Assembly: GCF_018614055.1 (NCBI RefSeq)
Contig: NZ_JAGGPB010000001.1
Span: 259,209 to 323,208 of the forward strand
DNA from: Streptomyces sp. ISL-98
GTDB lineage: Bacteria; Actinomycetota; Actinomycetes; Streptomycetales; Streptomycetaceae
Length of the DNA stretch: 64,000 nt
Reading direction: 5' to 3'
The stretch's first letter is position 1. Each line of letters starts with the position of its first letter. The notes below the pieces were generated by a model. It was not told the origin of the DNA. It worked only from the letters and a program-made list of their open reading frames with translations, and searched no databases. Positions 26,423 through 34,679 of the stretch are shown here, piece after piece. The position numbers were made by a program, and so were the translations under genes.

Positions 26423-27567
26423 TGGACTTGGACCACACCGGCGAAGAGGAAGCCTTCCGGGCAGAGGCGCGGGCCTGGCTCGCCGCACATGTGCCCGCCG
26501 ATCCGCTCCCCTCCCTGGAGACCGAGGAGGGTTTCGCGGCGCACAGGGAGTGGGAGGCGCGGCTGCACAGCGACCGGTGGTCGGTCGTCTCCTGGCCCGA
26601 GGAGTACGGCGGGCGGGGCGCCGACATCTTCAAGTGGCTGATCTTCGAGGAGGAGTACTACGCCGCCGGGGCGCCGGGCCGGGTGAGCCAGAACGGCATC
26701 AACCTCCTCGCGCCCACCCTCTTCGACCACGCGACGGACGAGCAGCGCGCCCGCGTGCTGCCGCCGATGGCCAGCGGTGAGGTCATCTGGGCGCAGGCCT
26801 GGTCCGAACCCGAGGCGGGCTCGGACCTCGCCTCGCTGCGCTCGACGGCCGTGCGCACAGAGGGCGGCTGGCTGCTGTCCGGCCAGAAGACATGGTCGTC
26901 GCGGGCCGCCTTCGCCGACCGCGCGTTCGGGATCTTCCGTACCGAGCAGGGGACGGCGAAGCCGCATCACGGCCTGACGTATCTGATGTTCGACCTGTCG
27001 GCGCCCGGCGTGACGGTACGGCCCATCGGGCGTCTCGACGGGAAGCCGGCCTTCGCCGAGCTCTTCCTCGACCAGGTCTTCGTCCCGGACGCGGATGTCA
27101 TCGGGGAGCCCGGGGCGGGCTGGAAGGTCGCCATGTCGACAGCGGGCAACGAGCGCGGACTGACCCTCCGCTCCCCCGGCCGCTTCCTGGCCGCCGCCGG
27201 CCGACTGACGGACTTGTGGCGTGCCCATGCAGACTCCGGCGATACGGCGCTGCGCGACCGGGTGGCGGACGCGGTGATCGGGGCGCGCGCGTACCAGCTC
27301 TTCACGTACGGCAATGCCTCGCGCTTCGCGGCGGGGGCGAGCATCGGCGCCGAGTCCAGCCTCAACAAGGTCTTCTGGTCCGACTACGACATCGCCCTCC
27401 ACGAGACGGCGCTCGACCTGCTGGGCGCGGACGCGGAACTGGCGCAGAGCGAGTGGGCGGAGGGCTACGTCTTCTCCCTCGCCGGGCCCATCTACGCGGG
27501 CACCAATGAAATCCAGCGCGACATCATCGCCGAGCGGCTGCTCGGCCTGCCGAAGGGACGCCGCTGA
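26422..27567 (+). CDS. ipdE1: Acyl-CoA dehydrogenase IpdE1 subunit
   Basis: A 381-residue acyl-CoA dehydrogenase with WSEPEAGSDLASL and GQKTWSSRA in the FAD/substrate region and the C-terminal AGTNEIQRDIIAERLLGLP. In Mycobacterium IpdE1 and IpdE2 form a heterotetramer that desaturates the CoA-linked HIP derivative before EchA20 acts. The frame opens at 26380, but the ATG at 26422, coupled to the mini-ORF, gives the natural N-terminus MDLDHTGEEEAFRAEARAW. Overlaps ipdE2 by one base pair pattern TGATG. Other FadE subfamilies are possible, but the divergent operator supports this call. Confidence 0.8.
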   Translation: MDLDHTGEEEAFRAEARAWLAAHVPADPLPSLETEEGFAAHREWEARLHSDRWSVVSWPEEYGGRGADIFKWLIFEEEYYAAGAPGRVSQNGINLLAPTLFDHATDEQRARVLPPMASGEVIWAQAWSEPEAGSDLASLRSTAVRTEGGWLLSGQKTWSSRAAFADRAFGIFRTEQGTAKPHHGLTYLMFDLSAPGVTVRPIGRLDGKPAFAELFLDQVFVPDADVIGEPGAGWKVAMSTAGNERGLTLRSPGRFLAAAGRLTDLWRAHADSGDTALRDRVADAVIGARAYQLFTYGNASRFAAGASIGAESSLNKVFWSDYDIALHETALDLLGADAELAQSEWAEGYVFSLAGPIYAGTNEIQRDIIAERLLGLPKGRR

Positions 27568-28553
27568 TGCGCTTCCTCCTCGACGACGAGCAGCGGGACT
27601 TCGCGCGCTCGCTCAGCGCGATGCTGACGGCGGCGGACACTCCGTCGGTGGTACGGGCGTGGGCGGCTGGTGACCACGGGCCCGGGCGGGCGCTGTGGTC
27701 GAAGCTGGCGGATGCGGGGGTTTTCGCGCTGGCGGTTCCGGAGGCATACGAGGGGGTGGGCCCGGGCGGGCCGTTGCCGGTGGAACTGGCCGTTGCCTTC
27801 GTGGAGTTGGGGCGGCACGCGGTGCCGGGTCCGGTGGTCGAGACGGTAGCTGCGGCCGTGCTGCTGGCGGGGGCGCCGTCGCTCGCCAAGGAGTGGCTGC
27901 CGCGGATCGCCGCCGGTGAGGCTCTGGTGTCCCTGGCGGACGCCACGCATGCGCCTGCGTCCTACGCGCTGGATGCGGACGCCGCCGATGCGGTGCTGGT
28001 GCTGCGGCCGACGGCGTCCCCTTGTGCGTTGCGAGTGGCGCCGCCCGGGCACGGCCTTCTGCACCCCTCTGCCGATCCGGCGCGGCGCCTCTTCCGGCCG
28101 CTGGACGGTGGGGAGGAGGTGACCGTCACAGTGGGGGCGGTGGGGGCGGCGCGCGACTGGGCGGCGTTCCTCACGGCTGCGCAGGCGATCGGGACCGGGG
28201 ACGCGCTGCTGGCGCAGACGGTGGCGTACGTCAAGCAGCGCGCGCAGTTCGGTGCCGCGATCGGTTCCTTCCAGGCGGTCAAGCACCGGCTGGCGGACAC
28301 CCTGACCGGCCTCGAATTCGCCCGCCCGCTGCTGTACGGGGCTGCGCTCTCGATGGCTCCCGGCGACATCGCGGCGGCAAAGGTGACGGCGGGCGAGGCG
28401 GCGTACGCGGCCGCCCGTACGGCACTTCAACTGCACGGCGCGGTGGGCTACACGGAGGAGCTCGACCTGTCACTGTGGCTACGGAAGGCGCGGCCGTTGC
28501 GGGATGCGTGGGGGAGGCCGTCGGAGTGCCGGGCGAGGGTGCTGGCTGCGTAG
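27567..28553 (+). CDS. ipdE2: Acyl-CoA dehydrogenase IpdE2 subunit
   Basis: A 328-residue short acyl-CoA dehydrogenase, the typical smaller partner in steroid-type alpha2beta2 enzymes. It begins MRFLLDDEQRDFARSL. The conserved QFGAAIGSFQAVKHRLAD and QLHGAVGYTEELDLSLWLRKA segments are present, and the latter is where this subunit class differs from homotetrameric dehydrogenases. The ATG overlaps the ipdE1 stop (TGATG), so equal synthesis of both subunits is expected. It is the last gene of the second steroid block. Confidence 0.8.
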   Translation: MRFLLDDEQRDFARSLSAMLTAADTPSVVRAWAAGDHGPGRALWSKLADAGVFALAVPEAYEGVGPGGPLPVELAVAFVELGRHAVPGPVVETVAAAVLLAGAPSLAKEWLPRIAAGEALVSLADATHAPASYALDADAADAVLVLRPTASPCALRVAPPGHGLLHPSADPARRLFRPLDGGEEVTVTVGAVGAARDWAAFLTAAQAIGTGDALLAQTVAYVKQRAQFGAAIGSFQAVKHRLADTLTGLEFARPLLYGAALSMAPGDIAAAKVTAGEAAYAAARTALQLHGAVGYTEELDLSLWLRKARPLRDAWGRPSECRARVLAA

Positions 28554-28602
28554 CGCGGGCGGGTGATGGGTGTGGGTGCGGAACACGGATAAGGTCCCGC
28601 GC

Positions 28603-28983
28603 ATGATCGCCGAATTGCAGTGCGTCGTGCTGGACTGCGAAGACCCGCTCCGCCTCGCCCACTTCTACGAGTCGCTTCTCGGCGGCACGGTCAATCAGCC
28701 GGACCGCCGCTGGGGCATCGACGACAACTGGTCCACGCTTCACACCCCCACCGGCCTCGTGCTCGCCTTCCAGCGCGTGCCCGACTACCGCCCGCCCAAT
28801 TGGCCGGACCCGGCCGACCCGCAGCAGTTCCATCTGGACTTCGGCGTGCCGGACCTCGACTCGGCCCACGCCCAGGTGATGCGGCTGGGCGCGAGGCTGC
28901 TGCTCGACGACGGTGGAGGCGCCCGCAGTTGGCGGATCTACGCGGACCTCGCGGGGCACCCCTTCTGTCTCGTACGCCACTGA
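28603..28983 (+). CDS. VOC-superfamily (glyoxalase-like) protein
   Basis: A 126-residue protein with the paired beta-alpha-beta-beta-beta modules of the vicinal oxygen chelate fold (CVVLDCEDPLRLAHFYESLLGG and the C-terminal WRIYADLAGHPFCLV). Substrate unknown; members are glyoxalases, dioxygenases or resistance proteins. TAAGGT at 28590-28595 ends seven bases before the ATG, so it may be leaderless, although AAGG could also serve as a weak ribosome site. Confidence 0.82.
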   Translation: MIAELQCVVLDCEDPLRLAHFYESLLGGTVNQPDRRWGIDDNWSTLHTPTGLVLAFQRVPDYRPPNWPDPADPQQFHLDFGVPDLDSAHAQVMRLGARLLLDDGGGARSWRIYADLAGHPFCLVRH

Positions 28984-28992
28984 GCAGCGACA

Positions 28993-29078
28993 CCAACACC
29001 CGTAGGCCAACACCTGTTGACAACGCCGAGTGGTCGGCTCTACATTTGCCTACATGCGTTGACCAACAGTCGTTGGCA
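28993..29078. promoter_or_regulatory. Four operator-like repeats before the FAD monooxygenase gene
   Basis: Copies of CCAACAnnnGTTGnCA occur at 29007-29022 and 29063-29078, with degenerate copies at 28993-29008 and 29049-29064. Within each pair the spacing is 14 bp, and the pairs are 56 bp apart. CAACACCTGTTG and CCAACAGTCGTTGG are each palindromic. This looks like a multi-site operator for a TetR- or MarR-type regulator not encoded next door. Confidence 0.55.
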
Positions 29079-29091
29079 CCAGGAGGTCGCC

Positions 29092-30594
29092 ATGAACGGC
29101 AAGACCGGTACCACTCAGCACACCGCCACCGTCATCGTCGTCGGCTCCGGCCCCACCGGGCTGCTGCTCGCCGGGGATCTCGCCGCCGCCGGCGTCTCCG
29201 TCACCGTGGTCGAGAAGCGCCCGCAGGGCATCAGCAACCTGACCCGCGCCTTCGGCGTGCACGCCCGCACTCTGGAGCAGCTCGACGCCCGGGGGCTCGC
29301 CGACGAGCTGATCGACACCGGTCAGAAGATCACCGGGGTCCGGCTGTTCGCCGCGCTCTCGCTGGACATCTCCCACATGCCGTCGCGCTTTCCGTTCGTA
29401 CTGATCACTCCTCAGTACGAGGTGGAGAAGCTGCTGTTGCAGCGTGCCGAGAAGAACGGCATCCGTTTCGTGTACGGAGCGGAGGTCACCGGTGTCGCGC
29501 AGGCCGACGAGGGGGTCACCCTGAAGGTCCGCCACGAGGACGGCGCCGCCGACACCCTGCGCGCTGCCTACGTGGTCGGCGCCGACGGCGTGCGCAGCAC
29601 CGTGCGTAAGGCCCTGGGGCTGCCGTTCCCCGGGCAGTCCGTCATCAAGTCGATCGTCCTGGCCGATGTGAAGCTGACCCAGGAGCCGGAGCGCACGGTC
29701 GCGGTCAACGGTGTGGGGAACGCCTTCGGCTTCATCATCCCGTTCGGGGACGGCTACTGGCGCGTCGGCGGCTGGGACCGCACTCGTGCCGAAGTGGCCG
29801 ACAGCGAGCCCGTAGAGCTGGAGGAGCTGCGCGAGATCGCCGAGCGGGCCTTCGGCTCAGACTTCGGTATGCACGACGCCCGTTGGATGTCCCGCTTCCA
29901 CAGCGACGAGCGCCAGGTGCCCGACTACCGGGTCGGCCGTGTTCTGCTCGCGGGCGACGCCGCGCACACCCACTCCCCGGCCGGCGGCCAGGGCATGAAC
30001 ACCGGACTCCAGGACGCCGCCAACCTCGGCTGGAAGCTGGCAGCGGTCGTCAACGGTCAGGCGTCAGAAGGCCTGTTGGATACGTACAACGCGGAGCGGC
30101 ATCCGGTCGGGCGGGCCGTCCTGCGCAGCAGCGGCGCGATCATCCGGCTCTCCATGGCACACAATGTGGCGCAGCGGGGTCTGCGCGCCGTGCTGGCGTT
30201 CGCCGCCGGGCATCTGCGGCCCGTGACCCGCAAGGCCATCGGCCAGATCACCGGTATCGGCTACGCCTATGGGGCGCCGCGCGGCTCCCACCCCCTGACC
30301 GGCAAGCGCGTGCCCGATGTCGAGCTCAAGGACGGGCGGCTGTACGAGGAGCTGCGCGCGGGCAAGTTCGTACTCATCACGCCGCGCGGCACGTCCGTCG
30401 ACCACGATGAGGACCGCCTCACCGTGGCCGAGTGGGCGAGCGACCGCCGTACGACCCTCCTCGTGCGCCCCGACGGTTACGCGGCCTGGGCCTCCGAGTC
30501 CTCGGGCGACGGGCCCGTATCCGCGAGGATCGCGGCCGGCCAGATGCAGGTCTCCTGGACGTCCGCGATGCGCTCGTCGATACCGCGCGGCTGA
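29092..30594 (+). CDS. FAD-dependent aromatic hydroxylase / rifampicin monooxygenase-like
   Basis: A 500-residue class A flavoprotein monooxygenase. It has the dinucleotide motif GSGPTG at 18-23, the DG motif GADGVRSTVRK, and the FAD ribityl motif GDAAHTHSPAGGQGMNTGLQDA. A thioredoxin-like C-terminal region follows, as in phenol- and rifampicin-type hydroxylases. It would hydroxylate an aromatic compound, polyketide or antibiotic using NAD(P)H. AGGAGG lies 5 bases before the ATG at 29092. Single gene under the repeated operator; substrate not predictable. Confidence 0.87.
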   Translation: MNGKTGTTQHTATVIVVGSGPTGLLLAGDLAAAGVSVTVVEKRPQGISNLTRAFGVHARTLEQLDARGLADELIDTGQKITGVRLFAALSLDISHMPSRFPFVLITPQYEVEKLLLQRAEKNGIRFVYGAEVTGVAQADEGVTLKVRHEDGAADTLRAAYVVGADGVRSTVRKALGLPFPGQSVIKSIVLADVKLTQEPERTVAVNGVGNAFGFIIPFGDGYWRVGGWDRTRAEVADSEPVELEELREIAERAFGSDFGMHDARWMSRFHSDERQVPDYRVGRVLLAGDAAHTHSPAGGQGMNTGLQDAANLGWKLAAVVNGQASEGLLDTYNAERHPVGRAVLRSSGAIIRLSMAHNVAQRGLRAVLAFAAGHLRPVTRKAIGQITGIGYAYGAPRGSHPLTGKRVPDVELKDGRLYEELRAGKFVLITPRGTSVDHDEDRLTVAEWASDRRTTLLVRPDGYAAWASESSGDGPVSARIAAGQMQVSWTSAMRSSIPRG

Positions 30595-30685
30595 TCACGC
30601 GAGTGGCCGCTCATGCCCACCTCATCCGTACAGCGTCCGGAGGGGAACTATGTTGCGCTCGAAGTCGCCCTTACCGACGGGGAGT

Positions 30686-31243
30686 TCACGCGCCTGCCTC
30701 AAGCAGTGTGACGACCGCCGTCTGTCCCTCGGCGAGCAGAGCGACGGGCGACCGGACCACCGCCGCGTCGTACCGGCCGAGGGTTACGCCGTCGAAAGAC
30801 GCGGTTCCGTCCAGGGCGACGATCACCACTGTTCCGCCGGGCGGAACCGTGACGGCCGACTCGCCCCGTACGACGGCGACGGTGGTGGACGTACGGTCCC
30901 TGCGGTACATGACGTTGAAGTTCACGACCCGACCGCCGAGCAGCCGGCAGTGTGTGGCGACATCCCCGGGGAAGTGCTGGGGGACGCAGCACGTGTCGAC
31001 GAGCCGCCGCTCGCCGCCCACCGTGAGGTCCATCCCGGCGCCCTCGGCCATGGTCAGGATCCGGTCCACCCCGGGAAACGCGGAGAACGGCCCGTCCGCC
31101 GCGACCTCCGCGAGGCTGATGCGCCACGCGAAGTCGGCCATCCCGGCGTCCTGGGGCCAGGCTGCGATCTCCCGGGTGATCCCGCCGCCGTTCTTCCACG
31201 GCACGGCCTCCCGCGAGGCCGCCCGCAGTACGCGGACGCTCAT
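30686..31243 (-). CDS. HutD/Ves family protein
   Basis: A 185-residue double cupin of the HutD family, recognised by VPWKNGGGITREIA near the N-terminus, FAWRISLAEVAADGPFS and the FPGVDRILTMAEG segment. HutD is associated with histidine utilisation genes in Proteobacteria, but its biochemical role is unclear and no hut genes are nearby. Its start overlaps the stop of the VWA gene by four bases (ATGA), so the two are translationally coupled. Confidence 0.84.
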   Translation of the reverse strand: MSVRVLRAASREAVPWKNGGGITREIAAWPQDAGMADFAWRISLAEVAADGPFSAFPGVDRILTMAEGAGMDLTVGGERRLVDTCCVPQHFPGDVATHCRLLGGRVVNFNVMYRRDRTSTTVAVVRGESAVTVPPGGTVVIVALDGTASFDGVTLGRYDAAVVRSPVALLAEGQTAVVTLLEAGA

Positions 31244-31956
31244 CGCACGATGCCCTGTGCTCGCGCGGCCGCCAGCCAGGACGGGAACTCCCGGACGAGC
31301 CGGTCGTACAGTTCGGCGTCCGGGACCTGCCGCGGATCGGGGCCGGCATGGAAGTAGCCGGCGTTGTCTACGGGGCGCTTGGCGGGTACGGCGAGTTCGT
31401 CGAGCTTGCGCAGGAAGTTGAACTGCGAGCTACGGGTGTTGCCGAAGCCGACGAACTGCCAGAACAGCGGCAGTTTGGCGGCCTTGCAGATGTACCGCTC
31501 CGCCGCCAGCTTGTTGATGGGGCCGCCGTCGGTCTGGAAGACGACGAGTGCGGGGTGCTGCGAGCCGCTGTCGAGGTAGTGGTCGATGACCGCGTCCATG
31601 GCGAGGTGGTAGCTGGTCTTGCCCATGTGTCCGAGCCCGGCGACGATCCTGTCGATCCGGCCCGAGTGGTTCTCCAGCGCGATGTCGGCGACGGCGTCGA
31701 CCTCTGTGGAGAAGAAGACGACGGGGACGGAACCGTCGTCGTCGAGATGCGCGGAGAGGCCGAGCACCTGGTCGGCGAGGGCCTGGACACTGCCGTCCTT
31801 GTAGTAGTCGCGCATGGATCCCGAGTAGTCCAGCACCAGATAGACCGCGGCACGCTGCCCGTTCAGCCCGTGCTTGCTCAGCGAGACACCGGCGCTCTTG
31901 TAGAGGCTGACGAGCGCCGGAGCGGTCTCCTCCACCTTGCGGAGGTCGATGGGCAT
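31240..31956 (-). CDS. VWA-domain protein (TerF-like)
   Basis: A 238-residue von Willebrand factor A protein. The metal-ion-dependent adhesion site has DYSGSM at 43-48, a Thr in GKTSYHLAMDAV and Asp in VFQTDGGP. The family resembles the VWA proteins of tellurium-resistance (Ter) clusters, but no other ter gene is in the window. There is no signal peptide, so it is cytoplasmic. It is coupled to the downstream hutD-like gene. Confidence 0.84.
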   Translation of the reverse strand: MPIDLRKVEETAPALVSLYKSAGVSLSKHGLNGQRAAVYLVLDYSGSMRDYYKDGSVQALADQVLGLSAHLDDDGSVPVVFFSTEVDAVADIALENHSGRIDRIVAGLGHMGKTSYHLAMDAVIDHYLDSGSQHPALVVFQTDGGPINKLAAERYICKAAKLPLFWQFVGFGNTRSSQFNFLRKLDELAVPAKRPVDNAGYFHAGPDPRQVPDAELYDRLVREFPSWLAAARAQGIVR

Positions 31957-32144
31957 GGGGACTCCTGGTCGGGTGCGTACGCCGTCGGGTTGCCGAGGTT
32001 ACGTGATCAGGCGCACGGGGCTACGGCCATCGGCGGTAGAGCTCGCGGACCACTGGGCACGGTCAATCCCACACAGGCGTGCGGGGGCACCGTCCGCCGG
32101 CCGGGCGGGACGGTCGTCCCGCACTTCAGGGTCCTGGAGGCCGA

Positions 32145-32873
32145 ATGAAGATTTCGCTGGACGGCAAGGTCGTCGTCATCACGGGCGCGGGGCGCGGCCA
32201 GGGCGCGGCTGAAGCCCGGCTCTTCGCCGAGGCCGGCGCGTGCGTCGTGGTTACGGACGTACGGGTGGAGGAGGGCCGGGAGGTCGCCGAATCGCTGGGC
32301 TCGCAAGGCTTGTTCGTACGTCATGACGTCTCGGCGCAGGAGAGCTGGACGGAGACGGTGGCTGCCGCCCTCGCCGCGTACGGCCGGATCGACGCGCTGG
32401 TCAACAACGCCGCGCTCTGGCGCACGGCGTCGGTCGAGGACGAGACCCTGGAGAATTTCGAGGCGCTTGTACGGGTCAACCTCCTCGGCCCCTTCCTCGG
32501 TATACAGGCCGTGGTGCCCGCGATGAAGGAGGCGGGCGGCGGCTCGATCGTCAACGTCTCGTCGACGGCCGGCCTGGTTGGCATCCCGGGGCACGCGGCG
32601 TACGGGTCGACGAAGTTCGGGCTGCGGGGGCTCACCCGCTCCTCCGCGCTCGACCTCGCGCGCCACAGGATCCGGGTCAACTCCGTGCACCCGGGGGCGA
32701 TCGACACCCCGATGGTCTCGGCGGTCGCGGGCCGGGACTGGTCGCACCTGCCACTGGGGAGGATGGGCCGCCCGGAGGAGGTCGGCGAGGTCGTGCTCTT
32801 CCTCGCCTCGGACGCGTCCTCGTACATCACCGGCACGGAGATCACGGTCGACGGCGGGTCCACGACGGGGTGA
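32145..32873 (+). CDS. Short-chain dehydrogenase resembling 3alpha/20beta-hydroxysteroid dehydrogenase
   Basis: A 242-residue classical SDR with TGAGRGQG at 13-20, VNNAA at 86-90, Ser139/140 and Tyr153/Lys157. The segments MKEAGGGSIVNVSS and IRVNSVHPGAIDTPM are close to the Streptomyces hydrogenans 20beta-hydroxysteroid dehydrogenase. Given the steroid genes 4-17 kb away, oxidation or reduction of a steroid hydroxyl is plausible but unproven; no KstR2-like box was seen upstream. GGAGG precedes the ATG at 32145 by 5 bases; the frame opens at 32079. Confidence 0.8.
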   Translation: MKISLDGKVVVITGAGRGQGAAEARLFAEAGACVVVTDVRVEEGREVAESLGSQGLFVRHDVSAQESWTETVAAALAAYGRIDALVNNAALWRTASVEDETLENFEALVRVNLLGPFLGIQAVVPAMKEAGGGSIVNVSSTAGLVGIPGHAAYGSTKFGLRGLTRSSALDLARHRIRVNSVHPGAIDTPMVSAVAGRDWSHLPLGRMGRPEEVGEVVLFLASDASSYITGTEITVDGGSTTG

Positions 32874-32918
32874 GAGCGGCGCTCGAAACCATGTCGGCTG
32901 TTCTGTCGGCGGCGAAGA

Positions 32919-32976
32919 CGGCGGTGATGGCGGCGGTGATGGCGGCGGTGATGGCGGCGGTGATGGCGGCGGTGGC
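32919..32976. repeat. 12-bp tandem repeat
   Basis: Four copies of GGCGGTGATGGC-type units plus a partial fifth, just past the SDR stop. Immediately after it, the self-complementary octamer GACGCGTC occurs twice 13 bp apart and could form a hairpin. Confidence 0.7.
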
Positions 32977-33017
32977 CTGACGCGTCGGGGCGACGCGTCG
33001 GGGTGGCTGCCCTGCGG

Positions 33018-33155
33018 GGATTCCCCCGACCCGCCCCCTCCCGGCGGTGACAGGTGCGGCTCCGCCGGGAGGGCAAGCCCCCAGCCCCCGGACGCCCTTG
33101 GGGTCCCCCCGGACGAAGTCTGGGGAAGTGTCCTCACCCGCCGGACGGGCTGACG
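33018..33155. repeat. Mosaic intergenic repeat, copy C (inverted)
   Basis: In the opposite orientation to copies A, B and D. It contains the CCCCAGACTTCGTCC, GGGGGCTTGCCC and GGCGGAGCCGC modules on the minus strand. It separates the convergent SDR and 393-residue helical protein genes. Confidence 0.72.
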
Positions 33156-33164
33156 GTGTCCGGC

Positions 33165-34346
33165 CTACTCCGCCTGCACCTGGAATGCCGGCAGCTCGAA
33201 GATTCGCTGTTTGCCCTCGTCGTCCATCAGTTCCACCAGTGGCAGCACCAGCCCCCACAGGTCCCGCTTGTCCACCTCCCGTGCCAGCGCGTCCAGTTCG
33301 GCCTCCCCGAGCCCGGCCGCCGCGTCCGCGACCGTCTTGCGGGAGTCCGTCGGCAGCACCTCCACCAGTGGCAGGAACTCCGCCCAGAGCCCGGTCGCCA
33401 CCACCGCCCGTACGACCCCTTCGAGTACTCCCGCCGAGCGCAGTGACGGCAGCCCGGCGACCGCTCGGCGCTCCTCGTGGCCGAGCAGCGCCACCAGCGG
33501 CAGTAGCGACTCCCACAGGTCCTGCTCCGCCACGACCCGTACGAGCGCGTCGAGCCGTTCCTGCGGCTGCGCCGCCGCGAGGGAGGCGATACGGGCGCGC
33601 TGCTCGTCCGGGACCATCCCTGCGATGGCCAGCGCCTCGGGCCACAGCCCGTCGGCCGCCGCTCCGACGACCGAGGCGAGCCGGTCTTCCCCCATCAACT
33701 CGATTACCTGGCCGAGTCGTTCGGGCATGTCGATGGCGAAGCCGGTGCGCAGCACCACGTCGTCGGCGATCTGCGGGATGATCCGTTCCAGTGCGGAGTC
33801 GCGCAGATGCCCGACGAACCGCCCCATCGTCAGATGGTCGCCGCGTTCCGCGAGCGCGACGGCGATCCGTACGAGCAGATTCTCGTCGAGCCGGTCGACG
33901 ATCCCCGCGATCCTCCGGGGATCGAGGTGGGGGCAGGACTCGGCGGTGAACGAAACCGGCAGCTTCTCGATGATGTCGGCGGCCCGCGCAGGTTCCAGCT
34001 TGCCGGCGACCGCGGCGGCGAGCCGCGGCCCCAGCGCCTTCTGCGAAATCGCCGCGGCCACCCCGGCCGGGACCAGCTTGGTGGCCCTGGCAATCCGGTC
34101 GAGCATCTCGGGCGTGCCGTCGAAGAGCGCGGCGGTGGCCTGTTCGCGCAGGCGGCGTACGTCTTCGGCGGGCAGAGTGTGCAGGAAGGCGAGGCGTTCG
34201 CGGGCCTCGGAGGACCCGGGGGACTTGGGGGCCTCGGAGGACCCGGGGGACCCAGGGGACCCGGGACCGTCGCGGTCCTCGCCCAGCAGTGCGGCGATCT
34301 TCTCGGTCTCGGCCCTGTTGCGGAGCTTGTCCATGTCGGGGATCAC
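33165..34346 (-). CDS. Uncharacterised all-helical repeat protein
   Basis: A 393-residue protein I do not recognise. After an acidic Gly/Pro/Ser-rich linker (about residues 20-50) it is almost entirely amphipathic helices in approximate repeats of 35-45 residues, each with a pattern like LWESLLPLVALLGHEERR or LWAEFLPLVEVLPTDSRK, resembling HEAT or MgtE N-domain solenoids. No signal peptide, membrane segment or catalytic motif is seen. Start is either the GTG at 34346, four bases after the stop of the upstream 74-residue gene, or the ATG at 34334. The two genes are likely coupled. Confidence 0.7.
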   Translation of the reverse strand: MIPDMDKLRNRAETEKIAALLGEDRDGPGSPGSPGSSEAPKSPGSSEARERLAFLHTLPAEDVRRLREQATAALFDGTPEMLDRIARATKLVPAGVAAAISQKALGPRLAAAVAGKLEPARAADIIEKLPVSFTAESCPHLDPRRIAGIVDRLDENLLVRIAVALAERGDHLTMGRFVGHLRDSALERIIPQIADDVVLRTGFAIDMPERLGQVIELMGEDRLASVVGAAADGLWPEALAIAGMVPDEQRARIASLAAAQPQERLDALVRVVAEQDLWESLLPLVALLGHEERRAVAGLPSLRSAGVLEGVVRAVVATGLWAEFLPLVEVLPTDSRKTVADAAAGLGEAELDALAREVDKRDLWGLVLPLVELMDDEGKQRIFELPAFQVQAE

Positions 34347-34350
34347 CGGC

Positions 34351-34575
34351 TCACTTGAAGAGGATGCGGCGTACGGGACCACGGGCGAGGGCGGGGACCA
34401 GTTTGAGGGCCTCCTCCGCCGCGACGCCGAGCCCGGACGCCCGGCGCTCGCGCTCGCGGCGCAGCGCGTCGGCGAGGAGGGCGAGCTGTCCGTCCTCCAG
34501 CCGGCCGATGCTCGGCGGCGGCTGTGCGCCGCCCAGCTCCGTACTCAGTCGCGTCAGCGCTTCGGTGCTGCTCAT
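34351..34575 (-). CDS. Small uncharacterised protein, partner of the helical repeat protein
   Basis: A 74-residue helical, basic protein (LALLADALRRERERR, then ARGPVRRILFK). I do not recognise a family. The ATG at 34575 is preceded by GGAAGGG at a good distance; a GTG at 34581 is an alternative. Its stop lies just before the GTG of the helical repeat gene, so they form a two-gene operon, divergent from the MFS exporter gene. Confidence 0.65.
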   Translation of the reverse strand: MSSTEALTRLSTELGGAQPPPSIGRLEDGQLALLADALRRERERRASGLGVAAEEALKLVPALARGPVRRILFK

Positions 34576-34650
34576 GCTCACGGCCCTTCCGATGACGGTG
34601 GATGTTCCTACGCCGGTCCCGTCCCGACCCTGTCCCGACCCTGAAGCCGA

Positions 34651-34667
34651 ATTGACTTTTAGTCAAT
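34651..34667. promoter_or_regulatory. Palindromic operator upstream of the MFS exporter
   Basis: ATTGACTTTTAGTCAAT is a perfect 7-3-7 inverted repeat of the kind bound by TetR-type efflux repressors. Its TTGACT could also be a -35 element. It lies between the MFS gene and the divergent 74-residue gene. Confidence 0.6.
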
Positions 34668-34679
34668 AGTTGGCGCTTG

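Noticed and set aside
29092..30594. FAD monooxygenase as a member of the steroid regulon
   Set aside because: Its operator repeats differ from the KstR2 box and the gene matches aromatic/rifampicin hydroxylases.
30651..31357. ATG with a good GGAGG site opening a plus-strand frame antisense to the HutD gene
   Set aside because: The encoded residues are an antisense shadow of hutD beyond the first 12 codons; the ribosome-site match is probably chance.
31240..31956. Tellurium-resistance locus
   Set aside because: Only a VWA protein is present; TerB, TerC, TerD and TerE genes are absent.
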